Assembly: GCA_030532305.1 (NCBI GenBank)
Contig: JAUNLJ010000004.1
Span: forward strand, 30,082-94,081
Source of the DNA: Tissierellia bacterium
Lineage (GTDB): Bacteria; Bacillota; Clostridia; Tissierellales; Peptoniphilaceae
Length of the DNA: 64,000 nucleotides
Direction: 5' to 3'
The translations under genes and the position numbers were made by a program. Shown piece by piece: positions 1 through 10,213 of this stretch. Every line of letters begins with the position of its first letter. Position 1 is the stretch's first letter. Below the pieces are notes generated by a model, which saw only the letters and a list, made by a program, of their open reading frames with translations, ran no database searches and had not been told where the DNA came from.

Positions 1-81
1 TCTCCGGGTTTTTTTGATTGATATTTCCTGGGATAGGGTATTTATATTATGTAAGTTATGCCCATTAAAGGAGGGAGATTT

Positions 82-810
82 ATGGCCAAAAAAAGACAGA
101 TAGGCGGTTTTTTTCTATTGGTTTTCCTTATGCTACCTAAGCTGGCCTATGCCCTGGGAGAGGGGGTAGACTTTTTAGACCTTTTAGAAAACACCTGGGT
201 CCTGGCCCTCTTGGTTATTCTAGGAATGGCCGGCCTGGTGGTGGAGCTTTTTACCCCAGGTTTTAGTTTTGGAGGCCTGGTGGCTGGACTGTCCTTTATC
301 CTGTTTTTTACGGGTAGTATAGGCAATGAAATATCTAGCTTCTTAAGCCTCTTTGTTTTTATTTTAGGGATCCTCTTACTTATGATAGAGGTCCTTATTC
401 CAGGTTTTGGCCTGCCAGGCATAGCGGGTTTAGTGGCCATGGTAGGGGGGCTGGTTATGGCCTCACCCTCCCTAAGCGCAGCGGCCTTTACCCTGGCCGT
501 GGCCCTTCTTATTTCTGGCGCCCTCTTTTTCTTCTTTGTAAAAAATGGCTACCAGTCTCAATATATTAGGCGAATTATCCTAGCCAACAAAACCATGACC
601 CCACCGGGCCAAGGAAGGGAAGAGGACCTTCAGGTCCAGGAGGGCATGGAGGGAAGTAGCCTGTCCCCCTTAAGGCCTTCTGGCTTTATAGATATTGACG
701 GTCAGCGGATTGACGCCATGACCGAGGGAGACTTCATTGAAGGAAGAAGGCCTGTTGTGGTAACCCGGGTCTTAGGCAAGCTTGTCTATGTAAAAGAAAG
801 GCAAGACTAG
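82..810 (+). CDS. NfeD family membrane protein (short form)
   Basis: Membrane-anchored partner of flotillin-type scaffold proteins, about 242 residues. Seen: a signal-like N-terminus ending near YALG, several hydrophobic membrane segments up to about residue 155, then a small soluble C-terminal domain of the NfeD/OB-fold kind ending in [10 protein letters not shown]. The ClpP-like serine protease domain of long NfeD proteins is absent, so this is the short form. I chose the ATG at 82 because AAAGGAGGGAG sits just upstream; an earlier in-frame ATG at 58 has no such site. floA follows after 113 bases, the usual pairing. Those 113 bases hold nothing I recognise. Confidence 0.85.
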   Translation: MAKKRQIGGFFLLVFLMLPKLAYALGEGVDFLDLLENTWVLALLVILGMAGLVVELFTPGFSFGGLVAGLSFILFFTGSIGNEISSFLSLFVFILGILLLMIEVLIPGFGLPGIAGLVAMVGGLVMASPSLSAAAFTLAVALLISGALFFFFVKNGYQSQYIRRIILANKTMTPPGQGREEDLQVQEGMEGSSLSPLRPSGFIDIDGQRIDAMTEGDFIEGRRPVVVTRVLGKLVYVKERQD

Positions 811-923
811 AGACCCTAGTTTTTACTGGAGGCCCTAGAAAAGAGGGCCCTGGTGGAAGAAAAAGCAAGTTAGCCCTAAAAAAATGCTCCCTTGCCGGGA
901 GCCCAAGTAAAGGAGTAGAAGAC

Positions 924-1895
924 ATGCCTGCAATCATCTTTAGTTTTGGGATTATCATCCTGATTATTATCCTTTTGATCCTATTTTTCACCTTTGTGCC
1001 GGTGGGCCTTTGGATTACCGCCTTTTTCTCAGGGGTAAGCATTAGCCTGTCCACCCTTGTGGGCATGCGCCTTCGCCGGGTTAGGCCAGGCCACATTGTC
1101 AACCCCATGATTAAGGCCACCAAGGCTGGGCTAAGCCTGGATATTTCCAGCCTAGAAGCCCACTACCTGGCCGGGGGAAATGTAGACACCCTAGTGGATG
1201 CCCTTATTGCAGCCCAAAGGGCAGATATTCCCCTAGACTTTGAAAGGGCAGCGGCCATTGACCTGGCCGGCCGGGACGTCTTGGAGGCTGTCCAAGTGTC
1301 TGTTAACCCCAAGGTTATCCAAACCCCTAATATTTCAGCCGTCGCCCAAGACGGGATTGAAGTGGTGGTTAAGGCCAAGGTCACCGTCCGGGCCAACATT
1401 GCCCGCCTGGTAGGGGGAGCTGGAGAAGACACCATTGTAGCCCGGGTAGGGGAAGGGATTGTTACCACTGTGGGGTCCTCTGAAAACTACAAGGGGGTCC
1501 TAGAAGATCCAGACAATATTTCTAAAATGGTCCTGGAAAAGGGTCTAGATTCAGGCACAGCCTACGAGATCCTATCCATAGACATTGCAGATGTGGACGT
1601 GGCTAGAAATATTGGGGCCAGACTACAAACAGACCAGGCTGAGGCCGACAAACGGATTGCTGAGGCCAAGGCTTCTGAAAGACGGGCCATGGCCATGGCT
1701 AGGGAACAGGAAATGAGGGCCGCTGTAGTAGAAGCAGAAGCCCAAGTGCCCCTGGCCCTAGCAGAAGCCTTAAAATCAGGCAACCTAGGCGCCCTGGACT
1801 ACTATAAATTAAGAAACATGGAAAGCGACACGGCCATGAGGGAAAGCATCTCCTACGGGGCCAAGAAAAAAGCTGAAAAAAGAAAAGATGATTAG
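924..1895 (+). CDS. floA: Flotillin-like protein FloA
   Basis: Bacterial flotillin that organises functional membrane microdomains, 323 residues, close to the family length. Seen: an N-terminal hydrophobic hairpin (about residues 5-45), a central PHB/SPFH-type domain, and a charged coiled-coil region rich in Ala and Glu ([18 protein letters not shown]) typical of flotillins. The ATG is preceded by AAAGGAG. It follows nfeD and stops two bases before the next start, so the three genes are probably co-transcribed. Family assignment is strong; the client proteins cannot be read from sequence. Confidence 0.93.
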   Translation: MPAIIFSFGIIILIIILLILFFTFVPVGLWITAFFSGVSISLSTLVGMRLRRVRPGHIVNPMIKATKAGLSLDISSLEAHYLAGGNVDTLVDALIAAQRADIPLDFERAAAIDLAGRDVLEAVQVSVNPKVIQTPNISAVAQDGIEVVVKAKVTVRANIARLVGGAGEDTIVARVGEGIVTTVGSSENYKGVLEDPDNISKMVLEKGLDSGTAYEILSIDIADVDVARNIGARLQTDQAEADKRIAEAKASERRAMAMAREQEMRAAVVEAEAQVPLALAEALKSGNLGALDYYKLRNMESDTAMRESISYGAKKKAEKRKDD

Positions 1896-1897
1896 CC

Positions 1898-2377
1898 ATG
1901 GAAGGTCTCATCATATTCATTCTCATAGGTCTTTATACCCACTATAAAAGAAACCAGGAAAAGGCCTTTAAGGACCTTCATGAAGAAGGAGCCCCCCAGG
2001 AAAAAAGGGGAGACTTTGCCAAAAAGGCCCCCTCCCAAGGGCAAAAGAAAAAGCCGGGGACCTGGGTCTTGCCCAGTAAAAGGCAGAAAAAGGCTATTCC
2101 AGACAAGAGAGAAAAGTCCTGGGCCAAACAGAAGGCCCAAAAGGCCAAAAAGGGCAAAAAAAATCGAGACCAGGGCCAAAAGAAAAAACCAGACTATATC
2201 TTGGAGCCAGAGAGGCTGGTGGAAGATGACTATAGCCTGTCTGCCTATCTTAGGGACAAGGAGGCGGACCCAGCCTCTTCTAACAAAGAAGACCTGGAAA
2301 CAGACAAGTTACTAGAGGGTATTATTATGAGTGAAATCCTGGGACCACCTGCGTCCCAGAGGGAAGATAGATTTTAA
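1898..2377 (+). CDS. Lys-rich single-pass membrane protein of unknown function
   Basis: A 159-residue protein I do not recognise by name. Seen: a very short hydrophobic segment at residues 3-13 (EGLIIFILIGLY), a long strongly basic middle region full of KK and KGKK stretches, and an acidic C-terminus with a hydrophobic patch, LLEGIIMSEILGPP. The layout suggests an inner-face membrane anchor with a disordered basic tail, perhaps binding nucleic acid or acidic lipid; this is inference. It starts two bases after floA and ends 15 bases before phoH, so it lies inside the operon, in the position of the small yqfB/yqfC-type genes of B. subtilis. No homology to those is claimed. Confidence 0.75.
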   Translation: MEGLIIFILIGLYTHYKRNQEKAFKDLHEEGAPQEKRGDFAKKAPSQGQKKKPGTWVLPSKRQKKAIPDKREKSWAKQKAQKAKKGKKNRDQGQKKKPDYILEPERLVEDDYSLSAYLRDKEADPASSNKEDLETDKLLEGIIMSEILGPPASQREDRF

Positions 2378-2391
2378 AGGAGAGTGAGTTT

Positions 2392-3432
2392 TTGACAGAA
2401 CGGGTCTCACAAGAGATTGCCATAGAGACGAGCCAAGAACAGAAAGAACTCTATGGGCATTTAAATGAAAATATCAAGCGGATCGAGGAGGCCTTTCATG
2501 TAAGGGTCTCCTATACGCAGTCTAGCCTAGAAATTACAGGGGACCAGGAAGAGGTCAGGCAAGCCTCTATTCTTATAAATAATTTAAAGGACTTAATCAG
2601 GCGGCAAAAGACCATAGACAAGCGGGATGTAGCCTATAGTATTTCCCTAATTAAGTCAGGCATAGAAGATTCCATTGTCAGCCTCTTAGAGGAGCCCATT
2701 GTCTTTACAGAAAGGGGCAAGGCCATTCGGCCCAAGACCCTGGGGCAAAAACGTTATATTGACGCCATTAGGGACCATGATGTGGTCTTTGGGGTGGGGC
2801 CAGCCGGAACGGGTAAGACCTACATTGCCATGGCCTGTGCCGTGAGTGCCTTTAAGAAAAAAGAGGTCAACCGGATTATCCTAACCCGGCCAGCTGTGGA
2901 GGCAGGAGAAAGCCTAGGCTTCTTGCCTGGAGACCTCCAAAGCAAGGTGGACCCCTATTTAAGACCCCTCTATGATGCTCTTTTTGAGATGCTGGGGACA
3001 GAGGCCTTTAACAAGTATGTGGAAAAGGGCATGATTGAGGTGGCCCCCCTGGCCTATATGCGGGGACGGACCCTAGATAATGCCTATGTTATCCTAGACG
3101 AGGCCCAAAACACCACCAACGAGCAAATGAAGATGTTTTTGACCCGGCTGGGCTATGGGTCCAAGGCCATTGTCACTGGAGATATTACACAAATTGACCT
3201 TCCCAGGGGGAAAAAGTCTGGCCTAAAGACGGTCCTCCATATTTTAAGACAGACCAAGGGCATAGGCATTTCCTATTTGGGCCGCAATGACATTGTCCGC
3301 CACCCCCTTGTCCAAAGGATTATTAAGGCCTATGAGGACTATGAGGAGGAGGAAAAGGAAAAACGCCAGGCCCAGGAAGACAAGAGCCTGTCCCAAAAGC
3401 CAGAAGGGGCCAAGAAAGAGGGGGCAAAATAA
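2392..3432 (+). CDS. phoH: PhoH family ATPase
   Basis: PhoH-like P-loop ATPase, 346 residues, probably acting in RNA metabolism as members of this family do. Seen: an N-terminal region resembling a KH-type nucleic acid domain, Walker A GPAGTGKT at residues 136-143 and Walker [11 protein letters not shown] further on. The start is a TTG at 2392, chosen because AAAGGAGAG lies about 10 bases upstream and no ATG fits. The C-terminal 30 residues are a charged tail. ybeY follows immediately, as in many Firmicutes. The HD-domain gene pgpH, which lies between them in B. subtilis, is not here. Confidence 0.93.
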   Translation: MTERVSQEIAIETSQEQKELYGHLNENIKRIEEAFHVRVSYTQSSLEITGDQEEVRQASILINNLKDLIRRQKTIDKRDVAYSISLIKSGIEDSIVSLLEEPIVFTERGKAIRPKTLGQKRYIDAIRDHDVVFGVGPAGTGKTYIAMACAVSAFKKKEVNRIILTRPAVEAGESLGFLPGDLQSKVDPYLRPLYDALFEMLGTEAFNKYVEKGMIEVAPLAYMRGRTLDNAYVILDEAQNTTNEQMKMFLTRLGYGSKAIVTGDITQIDLPRGKKSGLKTVLHILRQTKGIGISYLGRNDIVRHPLVQRIIKAYEDYEEEEKEKRQAQEDKSLSQKPEGAKKEGAK

Positions 3433-3433
3433 C

Positions 3434-3895
3434 TTGCTGACTATTTATTTTGACAACCGCCAGGCGGACCCGGTTTTAAGTCCCCAGGTCAAGGCCATGG
3501 TCCACCAGGTTGTGGAGGCTGGCCTAGAAGTCCTGGGAGAAGAGGGGGACCTGGAGGTCTCCATCTCCTATGTAGACGATGAGGAGATAAGACAGCTCAA
3601 CCGGGACTATAGGCAGGTAGACAAGGTCACCGATGTCCTTAGTTTCCCACTTTTTGAGACCTACCCTGGCCAGCCCAAGCAGCTAGGAGATATTGTGATT
3701 AACATAAAACAGTGCCAAAGGCAGGCCCAGGAGTTTGGCCACAGTTTTGAAAGGGAGCTCACCTACTTGACGGCCCACAGCCTGCTCCACCTCTATGGTT
3801 ACGACCATATAGAGGAAGAAGACAAGGCCAAGATGCGGCCCTTGGAGGAAGAAATCCTAAGGCACTACGGGAAAAAAGGAGGGTCCCAAGTATGA
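3434..3895 (+). CDS. ybeY: Endoribonuclease YbeY
   Basis: Zinc-dependent endoribonuclease involved in 16S rRNA 3' maturation and ribosome quality control, about 153 residues. Seen: the family metal motif HSLLHLYGYDH near the C-terminus and the upstream DVLSFPL segment. I placed the start at the TTG at 3434, giving MLTIYFDNRQ, because this matches the usual protein N-terminus and length; GAGGGGG is about 10 bases upstream. The longer frame reaching back to 3287 lies inside phoH and is not needed. It overlaps the next gene by four bases. Confidence 0.93.
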   Translation: MLTIYFDNRQADPVLSPQVKAMVHQVVEAGLEVLGEEGDLEVSISYVDDEEIRQLNRDYRQVDKVTDVLSFPLFETYPGQPKQLGDIVINIKQCQRQAQEFGHSFERELTYLTAHSLLHLYGYDHIEEEDKAKMRPLEEEILRHYGKKGGSQV

Positions 3896-4599
3896 AAAGA
3901 GGCAATTTCATCCGGACCTTTAACTTTGCTGTCCAGGGAATTATCTCAGCCATTAGGACAGAACGCAATATGAAGTTCCACTACCTGGCTGCCCTGGCGG
4001 TGATTATAGGGAGTTTATTTTTTAACCTCAGCCGGTTGGAATTCTTGATTCTCTTTTTTGCCGTGGTTTTTGTGGTCACAGCAGAAATGTTTAACACAGC
4101 CATAGAGAGGACCATTGATTTGATCACCCAGGACTACCATCCCATGGCCAAGCTGGTCAAGGATATTAGTGCCGGGGCCGTCCTCCTATCGGCCATCAAT
4201 GCCCTTGTGGTAGCTTATTTATTATTTTTTGACCGTTTGAACACCTGGAGCCACATGGCCCTGGTCCGGATCAAGAACTCTGGCCCCCACCTGACCTTTG
4301 TGGCGGTCCTCTTGGTCTTGATTTTGACCGTTGGCCTAAAGACCTTTTTAAGGGACCATAGCCGGGGGTCCTACTTCCAAGGCGGGGCTGTTAGTGGACA
4401 CGCCGCCCTGGCCTTTTGCCTGGCCACCTCGGCCGCCTTTATATCCATGAATGGGATTGTGGCCATCATCAGTTTCACCCTGGCCCTTCTGGTGGCAGAA
4501 AGCCGGGTAGAAGGTGGCATACATGAGCTTAAGGAGGCCGTCCTTGGGGGGATCTTAGGTTTAGCTGTGGCGATTATATTATTTTCTTGGATGGGGTAG
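3892..4599 (+). CDS. DgkA-type lipid kinase fused to a PAP2-like phosphatase domain
   Basis: Two membrane enzymes in one 235-residue chain. Residues 1-112 are a DgkA-type diacylglycerol/undecaprenol kinase: three membrane helices, the N-terminal basic FNFAVQGI segment, and the signature EMFNTAIERTIDL. Residues about 125-235 look like a PAP2/acid phosphatase membrane domain, with GAVSGH and SRVEGGIHELKE as motifs 2 and 3. The usual Asp at the end of motif 3 is Glu here, and motif 1 is weak. It lies between ybeY and cdd, where B. subtilis has dgkA alone. A role in recycling undecaprenol or diacylglycerol phosphate is inferred. Start overlaps ybeY by ATGA. Confidence 0.85.
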   Translation: MKRGNFIRTFNFAVQGIISAIRTERNMKFHYLAALAVIIGSLFFNLSRLEFLILFFAVVFVVTAEMFNTAIERTIDLITQDYHPMAKLVKDISAGAVLLSAINALVVAYLLFFDRLNTWSHMALVRIKNSGPHLTFVAVLLVLILTVGLKTFLRDHSRGSYFQGGAVSGHAALAFCLATSAAFISMNGIVAIISFTLALLVAESRVEGGIHELKEAVLGGILGLAVAIILFSWMG

Positions 4600-4601
4600 T
4601 G

Positions 4602-5006
4602 ATGAAAGAAAAAGACTTAATTTTACAAGCAAAAGAAGCCCAAAAAAGGGCCTATGTTCCCTACTCGGGTTTTCCTGTAGGGGCGGCCATCTTAACAGAA
4701 AAGGGGGAGGTCTATACCGGCTGTAACATTGAAAATGCCGCCTACACCCCCACGGTCTGTGCAGAGAGGGTGGCTATTTTTAAGGCTGTTAGCCAGGGAG
4801 ATACCCGGGTTAAGGCCCTGGCTGTCGTAGGAGGGGACAAGGAGAAAGCCTTTCCCTGTGGAGTCTGCCGCCAGGTCCTTAGTGAATTTGGAGATGGGGC
4901 AAAGATCATTGTGGCTAGGGATGAAGAGGACTATGAAGTCTATGACTTTGAGGACCTGCTTCCCCATCATTTTGGTCCCAAGGACCTAGGAGGTCAAGAT
5001 GTATAA
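4602..5006 (+). CDS. cdd: Cytidine deaminase
   Basis: Zinc enzyme converting cytidine and deoxycytidine to uridine and deoxyuridine for pyrimidine salvage. About 134 residues, the normal size of the short tetrameric form. Seen: substrate motif NIENAAY, the CAE zinc/proton-shuttle motif and PCGVCRQ carrying the other two zinc cysteines. ATG 4602 is preferred over an in-frame TTG at 4587 because GGGGTAGTG stands before it and the protein then starts MKEKDLILQA, as in homologues. It overlaps era by eight bases, the conserved Firmicute order cdd-era. Confidence 0.95.
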   Translation: MKEKDLILQAKEAQKRAYVPYSGFPVGAAILTEKGEVYTGCNIENAAYTPTVCAERVAIFKAVSQGDTRVKALAVVGGDKEKAFPCGVCRQVLSEFGDGAKIIVARDEEDYEVYDFEDLLPHHFGPKDLGGQDV

Positions 5007-5898
5007 ATCAGGTTTTGTAACAGTCATAGGCCGGCCCAATGTGGGCAAGTCCACCTTGCTTAACAGCATTTTGGGTCAAAAGATGACCATTACCTCAAAT
5101 AAGGCTCAGACTACGCGAAATAAGATATCCCTTATCCATAGCGAAGACCGGGGGCAGATTGTCTTTATAGACACCCCGGGCATCCAAAAGCCTAGAAATG
5201 AGCTGGGGAAATTTATGCTAGGGGAGTCCCTATCTTCCTTGGAGGGGATAGATATTGTCATTATGATGGTGGAGCCCGATGAAAAGATAGGAAAGAAGGA
5301 CCGGAATATCCTAGAGCGAATCCGGGGCCTTAAGGGGACCCATCCCTTGTTTCTTGTCATCAATAAGGTGGACAGCCTAAACAAGGACCAGGTTCTTCCT
5401 GTTATAGGCCGCTATGCAGAGGAAGAGATTTTTGACGAGATTATCCCCCTTTCTGCCAGGACAGGAGACAATGTGGACCGGCTACTGGACCTGATCTATG
5501 ACCGCTTGGAAGAAGGGCCTAAGTACTATCCAGAGGACATGTTAACGGACCAGCCTGAGCGCTTTGTTATTGCAGAGCTTATTCGGGAAAAGGGCCTTAG
5601 CTACCTACAAGAAGAGGTCCCCCACGGCCTGGCTGTGGAGATCAATAGTATGAAAGAAAGACAGGACAAGGCCCTTTATGATATTGATGCCACCATCTAT
5701 GTGGAAAGAGATTCCCACAAGGGGATTATTATAGGCAAGGGGGGGGCCATGCTCAAGCGGATAGGCATGGAGGCCAGAAGGGACATAGAAAACCTCCTGG
5801 GGCAAAAGGTAAACCTCCAGCTTTGGGTCAAGGTCAGCAAAAACTGGCGAGACAAGGATGAAAGGGTCAAGCACTTTGGCTACCAAGCGGAGTCTTGA
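4999..5898 (+). CDS. era: GTPase Era
   Basis: Ribosome-assembly GTPase that binds the 3' end of 16S rRNA, 299 residues. Seen: G1 GRPNVGKS at residues 11-18, switch TTRNKI, G3 DTPG, G4 NKVD, and a C-terminal KH domain with GKGGAMLKRIG. The ATG at 4999 is preceded by AGGAGG inside the end of cdd. The 3' end overlaps the likely start of recO. All hallmark residues look intact. Confidence 0.97.
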   Translation: MYKSGFVTVIGRPNVGKSTLLNSILGQKMTITSNKAQTTRNKISLIHSEDRGQIVFIDTPGIQKPRNELGKFMLGESLSSLEGIDIVIMMVEPDEKIGKKDRNILERIRGLKGTHPLFLVINKVDSLNKDQVLPVIGRYAEEEIFDEIIPLSARTGDNVDRLLDLIYDRLEEGPKYYPEDMLTDQPERFVIAELIREKGLSYLQEEVPHGLAVEINSMKERQDKALYDIDATIYVERDSHKGIIIGKGGAMLKRIGMEARRDIENLLGQKVNLQLWVKVSKNWRDKDERVKHFGYQAES

Positions 5899-6604
5899 AA
5901 GTCGGGGGATAGTCCTTTCTGAAGCCCAGTACCGGGAGACCAGCAAGATTATCCAGGTCTATACAGAAGAACTAGGAAAGATCTCCGTCCTCTGCAAGGG
6001 GGCCCATAGGCCCTCCTCCTCCCTCCTCTTTCTAACCCAGTCCTTTTCCCACAATGACTTTATCCTAGGTCGGGGCCGGAGTTTTTATTACCTGCAAGGG
6101 GGGCAGATTATTGAGTCTAACCTGGCCCTTCGCCGGAACTTTACCAGCATGGTCCATGCCTCCTTAATTACGGAGATCATAGAAAAGACCTCCCTGGAAG
6201 GCCATGGCCACCGGAAGGTCTATGGCCTTCTAGCCAGAACCCTAGACCTGGGCCGGGACATAAAAAATTGGGAGGCCCTTTTGGCCGCCTTTATTATAAA
6301 ATATGTCAGCTACATGGGCTATAGGCCCCGGCTAGACCTAAGTAAGGAAGACCTAGAGGAAGAGGTCTCCTTTGTCATAAATAAGGGAGGACTTGTGGTG
6401 GCGGGCCCCTTGGAAGTAGGAGGCAGCCGCCTAAGTCCTAGGGAGATTTACAGCTTGCAACAAATGTTATATAATGCATTAAATAAGGCTTTTTTGGACG
6501 ACCTACCCAGGGACATGTCTAAAAAATTAAGTGGTCTAATGGTGGACTATCTACAATACAATTTGGAAATTAATAAACTTCATTCTTTAAGCCTAATGGA
6601 ATGA
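5858..6604 (+). CDS. recO: DNA repair protein RecO
   Basis: Recombination mediator that helps RecF/RecR load RecA on SSB-covered DNA; up to 248 residues. Seen: N-terminal OB-fold with [27 protein letters not shown], followed by a helical domain. The four zinc cysteines of some RecO proteins are missing, which is common in related anaerobes. The start is uncertain: ATG 5858 lies 41 bases inside era, and TTG 5876 with AAAGGG upstream is equally plausible. The stop overlaps the glyQ leader region, and transcription is clearly continuous. Confidence 0.9.
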   Translation: MKGSSTLATKRSLESRGIVLSEAQYRETSKIIQVYTEELGKISVLCKGAHRPSSSLLFLTQSFSHNDFILGRGRSFYYLQGGQIIESNLALRRNFTSMVHASLITEIIEKTSLEGHGHRKVYGLLARTLDLGRDIKNWEALLAAFIIKYVSYMGYRPRLDLSKEDLEEEVSFVINKGGLVVAGPLEVGGSRLSPREIYSLQQMLYNALNKAFLDDLPRDMSKKLSGLMVDYLQYNLEINKLHSLSLME

Positions 6605-6615
6605 AAGGGAGGAAT

Positions 6616-7509
6616 ATGAGTATGCATTTTCAAGATATGATGCAAAAACTACAAAATTATTGGAAAGAGCAGGGTTGCCTGATCCTAGAACCCTATGACA
6701 TCGAGCTAGGGGCGGGGACCATGAACCCCAACACCTTTTTTAAGGCCCTGGGTCCTGAACCCTGGCGCACAGTCTATGTAGAGCCTTCAAGACGGCCTGC
6801 AGACGCCAGGTACGGGGACAACCCCAACCGGGTCTACCAGCACCACCAACTTCAAGTTATCTTGAAGCCATCTCCAGAAAATATCCAAGAGCTTTACCTA
6901 AACAGCTTGATTGTTTTAGGCATTGACGTCAACCAACATGACATTCGTTTTGTGGAAGACAACTGGGAATCCCCCACCCTTGGGGCCTGGGGTCTAGGCT
7001 GGGAAGTTTGGCTAGATGGGATGGAAATTACACAGTTTACTTATTTCCAACAAGTAGGCAGCATCAACTGCGATCTTGAAAGTGCTGAGCTAACCTATGG
7101 TCTTGAACGGATAGCCATGTATTTACAAGATGTAGAAACCGTCTATGATATCCAATGGAACGATCAATATACTTATGGAGACATCTTCCACAAGGCAGAG
7201 TATGAGCATTCTGTCTACAGCTTTGAACTAGCTAGTAAGGACCTGCTTATTGGTCTTTTTGACCAGTATGAAAGAGAAGCCAAACGGGTCCTAGAAGAGG
7301 GGATTGTTCTTCCTGCCTATGACTATATCTTAAAGTGTTCCCATACCTTTAATGTCCTAGATGCCCGGGGGGCCATCTCTGTAAGCCAAAGGCCCAGCTA
7401 TATTGCCAGGGTCCGGGCCATGGCCAGGGAAGCGGCCAAGGGCTATTTACAGCAAAGAGAAGAGATGGGTTTTCCTTTTTTGAAGGAGGGAGAAGACAAG
7501 CATGAATAA
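6616..7509 (+). CDS. glyQ: Glycyl-tRNA synthetase alpha subunit
   Basis: Catalytic subunit of the bacterial heterotetrameric glycyl-tRNA synthetase, about 297 residues. Seen: the class II core with [17 protein letters not shown] near the N-terminus and the conserved [17 protein letters not shown] block. I chose ATG 6616 (MSMHFQDM) because GGGAGG lies just upstream; ATG 6601 overlaps the recO stop and 6622 is also possible. No T-box is visible upstream, unlike many Firmicute glyQS genes; it sits directly behind recO. It overlaps glyS by eight bases. Confidence 0.97.
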   Translation: MSMHFQDMMQKLQNYWKEQGCLILEPYDIELGAGTMNPNTFFKALGPEPWRTVYVEPSRRPADARYGDNPNRVYQHHQLQVILKPSPENIQELYLNSLIVLGIDVNQHDIRFVEDNWESPTLGAWGLGWEVWLDGMEITQFTYFQQVGSINCDLESAELTYGLERIAMYLQDVETVYDIQWNDQYTYGDIFHKAEYEHSVYSFELASKDLLIGLFDQYEREAKRVLEEGIVLPAYDYILKCSHTFNVLDARGAISVSQRPSYIARVRAMAREAAKGYLQQREEMGFPFLKEGEDKHE

Positions 7510-9577
7510 GTATTTGATAGAAGTGGGTGTGGAGGAACTTCCCTCCCACTATATAGAACCTGCCCTAAGCGATTTTGAAAATGCCCTAGCGGGTGCCTTG
7601 GAAGTGGAAAGGGTGGCCTATGAAAATATTAAGGCCTATGCCAGCCCAAGACGTCTTACCCTGATTATAGAGGGCTTAGCAGACCGGCAAGAAGACGTCC
7701 ATGACAAGGTCCGGGGGCCGGCTAAACGGATTGCCTACCTGGAAGATGGGTCCATTAACAAGCCCCTAGAAGGCTTTATGAGGTCCCAGGGGGTAGAAGA
7801 AAAGGACATTGTTCTGGAAGAATACAAGGGGGAAGACTATGCCTTTGCCCTTATCCACCGGGAGGGTCAAGAAACAAAAGACCTCCTAAAGACTTTGGTT
7901 CCCCAGGCCATCCGGGCCATCCATTTCCCCAAAATGATGCGGTGGGGAGGCAAAAACCTACGCTTTGCCCGTCCCATCCGCTGGCTGGTCTCCCTTTACA
8001 ATGACGAGGTCCTAGCCTTTGACCTAGAGGGGATCCCCCTAGACCGCTATACCCGGGGCCACCGTTTTTTAGGCAGCGACCACATTGAAATAAAAAGGGT
8101 GGAGGACTATGAGGGCCTCTTAGAAGAAAACTATGTCCTTGTGGACCAAGACAAGCGGCGGGAATCCATCCAATACCAAACCCAAAGAATGGCCAGGACC
8201 CTGGGTGGCGAAACCCATCCCGACCCAGACCTCCTAGAAGAGCTAACCTATATTGTAGAATACCCCACCGCCATTTTGGGCCGGGTAAAAAAAGACCACC
8301 TCTCCCTACCCGACATTGTTATTACCACCTCCATGCGGGAGCACCTAAGATATGTTCCCGTCTATGATGTGGAAGGCCAGCTTATGCCCTACTTTATTAC
8401 CATCAGGAATGGGACAGACGACTACAAGGAAGTGGTCAGCCAGGGAAATGAAAAGGTCCTAGGGGCCCGGCTAGAAGATGCCATTTTCTTCTATGAAGAA
8501 GATAGCAAGAAGCCCCTAGAAGACTTTGTGCCCGCCCTAGAAGGGATTATCTTCCAAGAAGAACTAGGTACCATGGCCGATAAGGTAAAGAGGACCCAGG
8601 CCCTGGTGGCCAAGCTGGGCAACCGTCTTGGGGTGGGCAAGACCACCATTGCGGCCTCCCAAAGGGCGGCCTATTTAGCCAAGGCAGACCTAACCAGTAA
8701 CCTGGTCCAAGAATTTACAGAACTAGAAGGCACCATGGGCCGGATCTATGCCCTAAATTCTGGGGAAGATGATATTGTAGGCCAGGCCATTGAAGAACAC
8801 TACATGCCCAAGGGAGCCAAGGGGGACCTACCCAAGAGCACCACAGGCAGTATCCTATCTATAGCCGACAAGCTGGACACCATCTGTGGCCTTTTTGCCA
8901 TTGAAAAACTACCTACAGGCAGCCAAGACCCCTTTGGTCTAAGGCGCCTAGTCATTGGGATCCTCCGTATTCTTAGGAACAAGAATTGGAATATAGGCAT
9001 CGATGGGATGGTGGAATCTTCCCTCTTTACCTATGTGGACCAGCAGGGGCTAACCTTTGACCACGAAGAGGTGAGGGGCAAGGTCCTAGACTTTATGCTG
9101 GGCCGGGCTTCTAATATGCTTTTAGATGAGGGCGTCCCCTATGACGTGGTGGATGCCGTGGTGGCCTCTACAGAAGACCTATCTGCCAGCATCTTTACCA
9201 AGGCCAGAGACCTAGAAGATTTCTTAAAAGAAGATGGGGCCAAGGCCTTTGTTGAGGCGGCAGAACGCTTGGGCAACATGGCCAAGCACCGTGAAGAGAC
9301 CATGACCTTTAAAGAAGACCTTCTAGAGGAGAGCGAAGAGGGACTTTACAAGGCCTATAGAGCCATAAAACCCCAGTGGGAAGATGCCTTCTCCAGGGGA
9401 AAATATAGGGAGGCCCTAGATATATTGGCCAGCCTAACAGGGCCCATCCATGACTACTTTGAAGCCAATATGGTCCTAGTAGAGGATCCAGCCCTTAGGG
9501 CCAATCGTCTAGCCCTCCTTGGGGCCATTGATGAAAAAATAAAGAAAATCTTTGACAGTGCCAATATTGTCATGTAA
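7502..9577 (+). CDS. glyS: Glycyl-tRNA synthetase beta subunit
   Basis: tRNA-binding beta subunit, 691 residues, normal length. Seen: N-terminal [18 protein letters not shown] typical of GlyS, an HD-type segment in the middle and a C-terminal DALR-like anticodon domain. The ATG at 7502 is preceded by GGAGGGAG inside the end of glyQ. Working with the alpha subunit it charges tRNA-Gly. The next gene begins 15 bases after the stop. Confidence 0.97.
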   Translation: MNKYLIEVGVEELPSHYIEPALSDFENALAGALEVERVAYENIKAYASPRRLTLIIEGLADRQEDVHDKVRGPAKRIAYLEDGSINKPLEGFMRSQGVEEKDIVLEEYKGEDYAFALIHREGQETKDLLKTLVPQAIRAIHFPKMMRWGGKNLRFARPIRWLVSLYNDEVLAFDLEGIPLDRYTRGHRFLGSDHIEIKRVEDYEGLLEENYVLVDQDKRRESIQYQTQRMARTLGGETHPDPDLLEELTYIVEYPTAILGRVKKDHLSLPDIVITTSMREHLRYVPVYDVEGQLMPYFITIRNGTDDYKEVVSQGNEKVLGARLEDAIFFYEEDSKKPLEDFVPALEGIIFQEELGTMADKVKRTQALVAKLGNRLGVGKTTIAASQRAAYLAKADLTSNLVQEFTELEGTMGRIYALNSGEDDIVGQAIEEHYMPKGAKGDLPKSTTGSILSIADKLDTICGLFAIEKLPTGSQDPFGLRRLVIGILRILRNKNWNIGIDGMVESSLFTYVDQQGLTFDHEEVRGKVLDFMLGRASNMLLDEGVPYDVVDAVVASTEDLSASIFTKARDLEDFLKEDGAKAFVEAAERLGNMAKHREETMTFKEDLLEESEEGLYKAYRAIKPQWEDAFSRGKYREALDILASLTGPIHDYFEANMVLVEDPALRANRLALLGAIDEKIKKIFDSANIVM

Positions 9578-9592
9578 GAGGTGGTGACGGGC

Positions 9593-10213
9593 GTGAATTT
9601 ATCCCTAAGACAGGAAGAAATCTTGACCATTGTCAAGGAAAACCAACCCATTACAGGAGGCCATATAGCCAAAAGACTGGGCTTGTCACGGGCAACAATT
9701 CGGCCAGATTTAACGGTTTTAACCATGCTAGAAATTTTGACAGCCCGTCCCAAGGTAGGCTATTTTTACACAGGAAAAAATCTAAGTTTTAATTTTGTAT
9801 CCCGGGCTAGAAATCGGCAGGTCAAATCCTATATGTCCCTGCCTGTTAATATGAACTATGAAGATTCTGTCTATGACGGCATTGTCAGCATCTTTTTAGA
9901 AGATGTGGGCACCCTTTTTGTCCTCAAGGACCAGTCCCTAGAAGGGGTGGTTTCTAGAAAGGACCTCCTTCGTTTTTCCATGGGGGAGACGGACCTAGAA
10001 AAGACCCCCCTGTCTGTGATTATGACAAGGGTCCCCAATGTGGAGACCATAGGTCCTGAAGAGTCCATTTTAGCAGCTGCCAAGAAGATTAGCGAAAAAA
10101 ACATCGATTCGCTGCCAGTGGTAGAGGAGAAAGAGGGGAAACTCCGTGTCCTAGGCCGGATTAGCAAGACAAGTATCACTCAGATATTCGTGGAATGGGG
10201 AGAAGAAAAATGA
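9593..10213 (+). CDS. ccpN: CcpN-like transcription repressor (HTH plus two CBS domains)
   Basis: Regulator related to CcpN/YqzB, which in Bacillus represses gluconeogenic genes when glycolytic carbon is available. About 206 residues. Seen: N-terminal winged helix-turn-helix (residues about 1-60, HIAKRLGLSRATIRPDL) and two CBS repeats (about 75-200) expected to bind a nucleotide. GTG 9593 is preferred to GTG 9581 or 9584 since AAGAGGTGG then has proper spacing. It sits between glyS and ppsR, the same order as in B. subtilis, and overlaps ppsR by ATGA. Pyruvate carboxylase is encoded elsewhere in the window; whether it is a target cannot be told. Confidence 0.88.
   Translation: MNLSLRQEEILTIVKENQPITGGHIAKRLGLSRATIRPDLTVLTMLEILTARPKVGYFYTGKNLSFNFVSRARNRQVKSYMSLPVNMNYEDSVYDGIVSIFLEDVGTLFVLKDQSLEGVVSRKDLLRFSMGETDLEKTPLSVIMTRVPNVETIGPEESILAAAKKISEKNIDSLPVVEEKEGKLRVLGRISKTSITQIFVEWGEEK

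Noticed and set aside
3287..3433. Longer N-terminus for YbeY
   Set aside because: It overlaps phoH in another frame, is basic and non-homologous, and the TTG at 3434 gives the normal protein.
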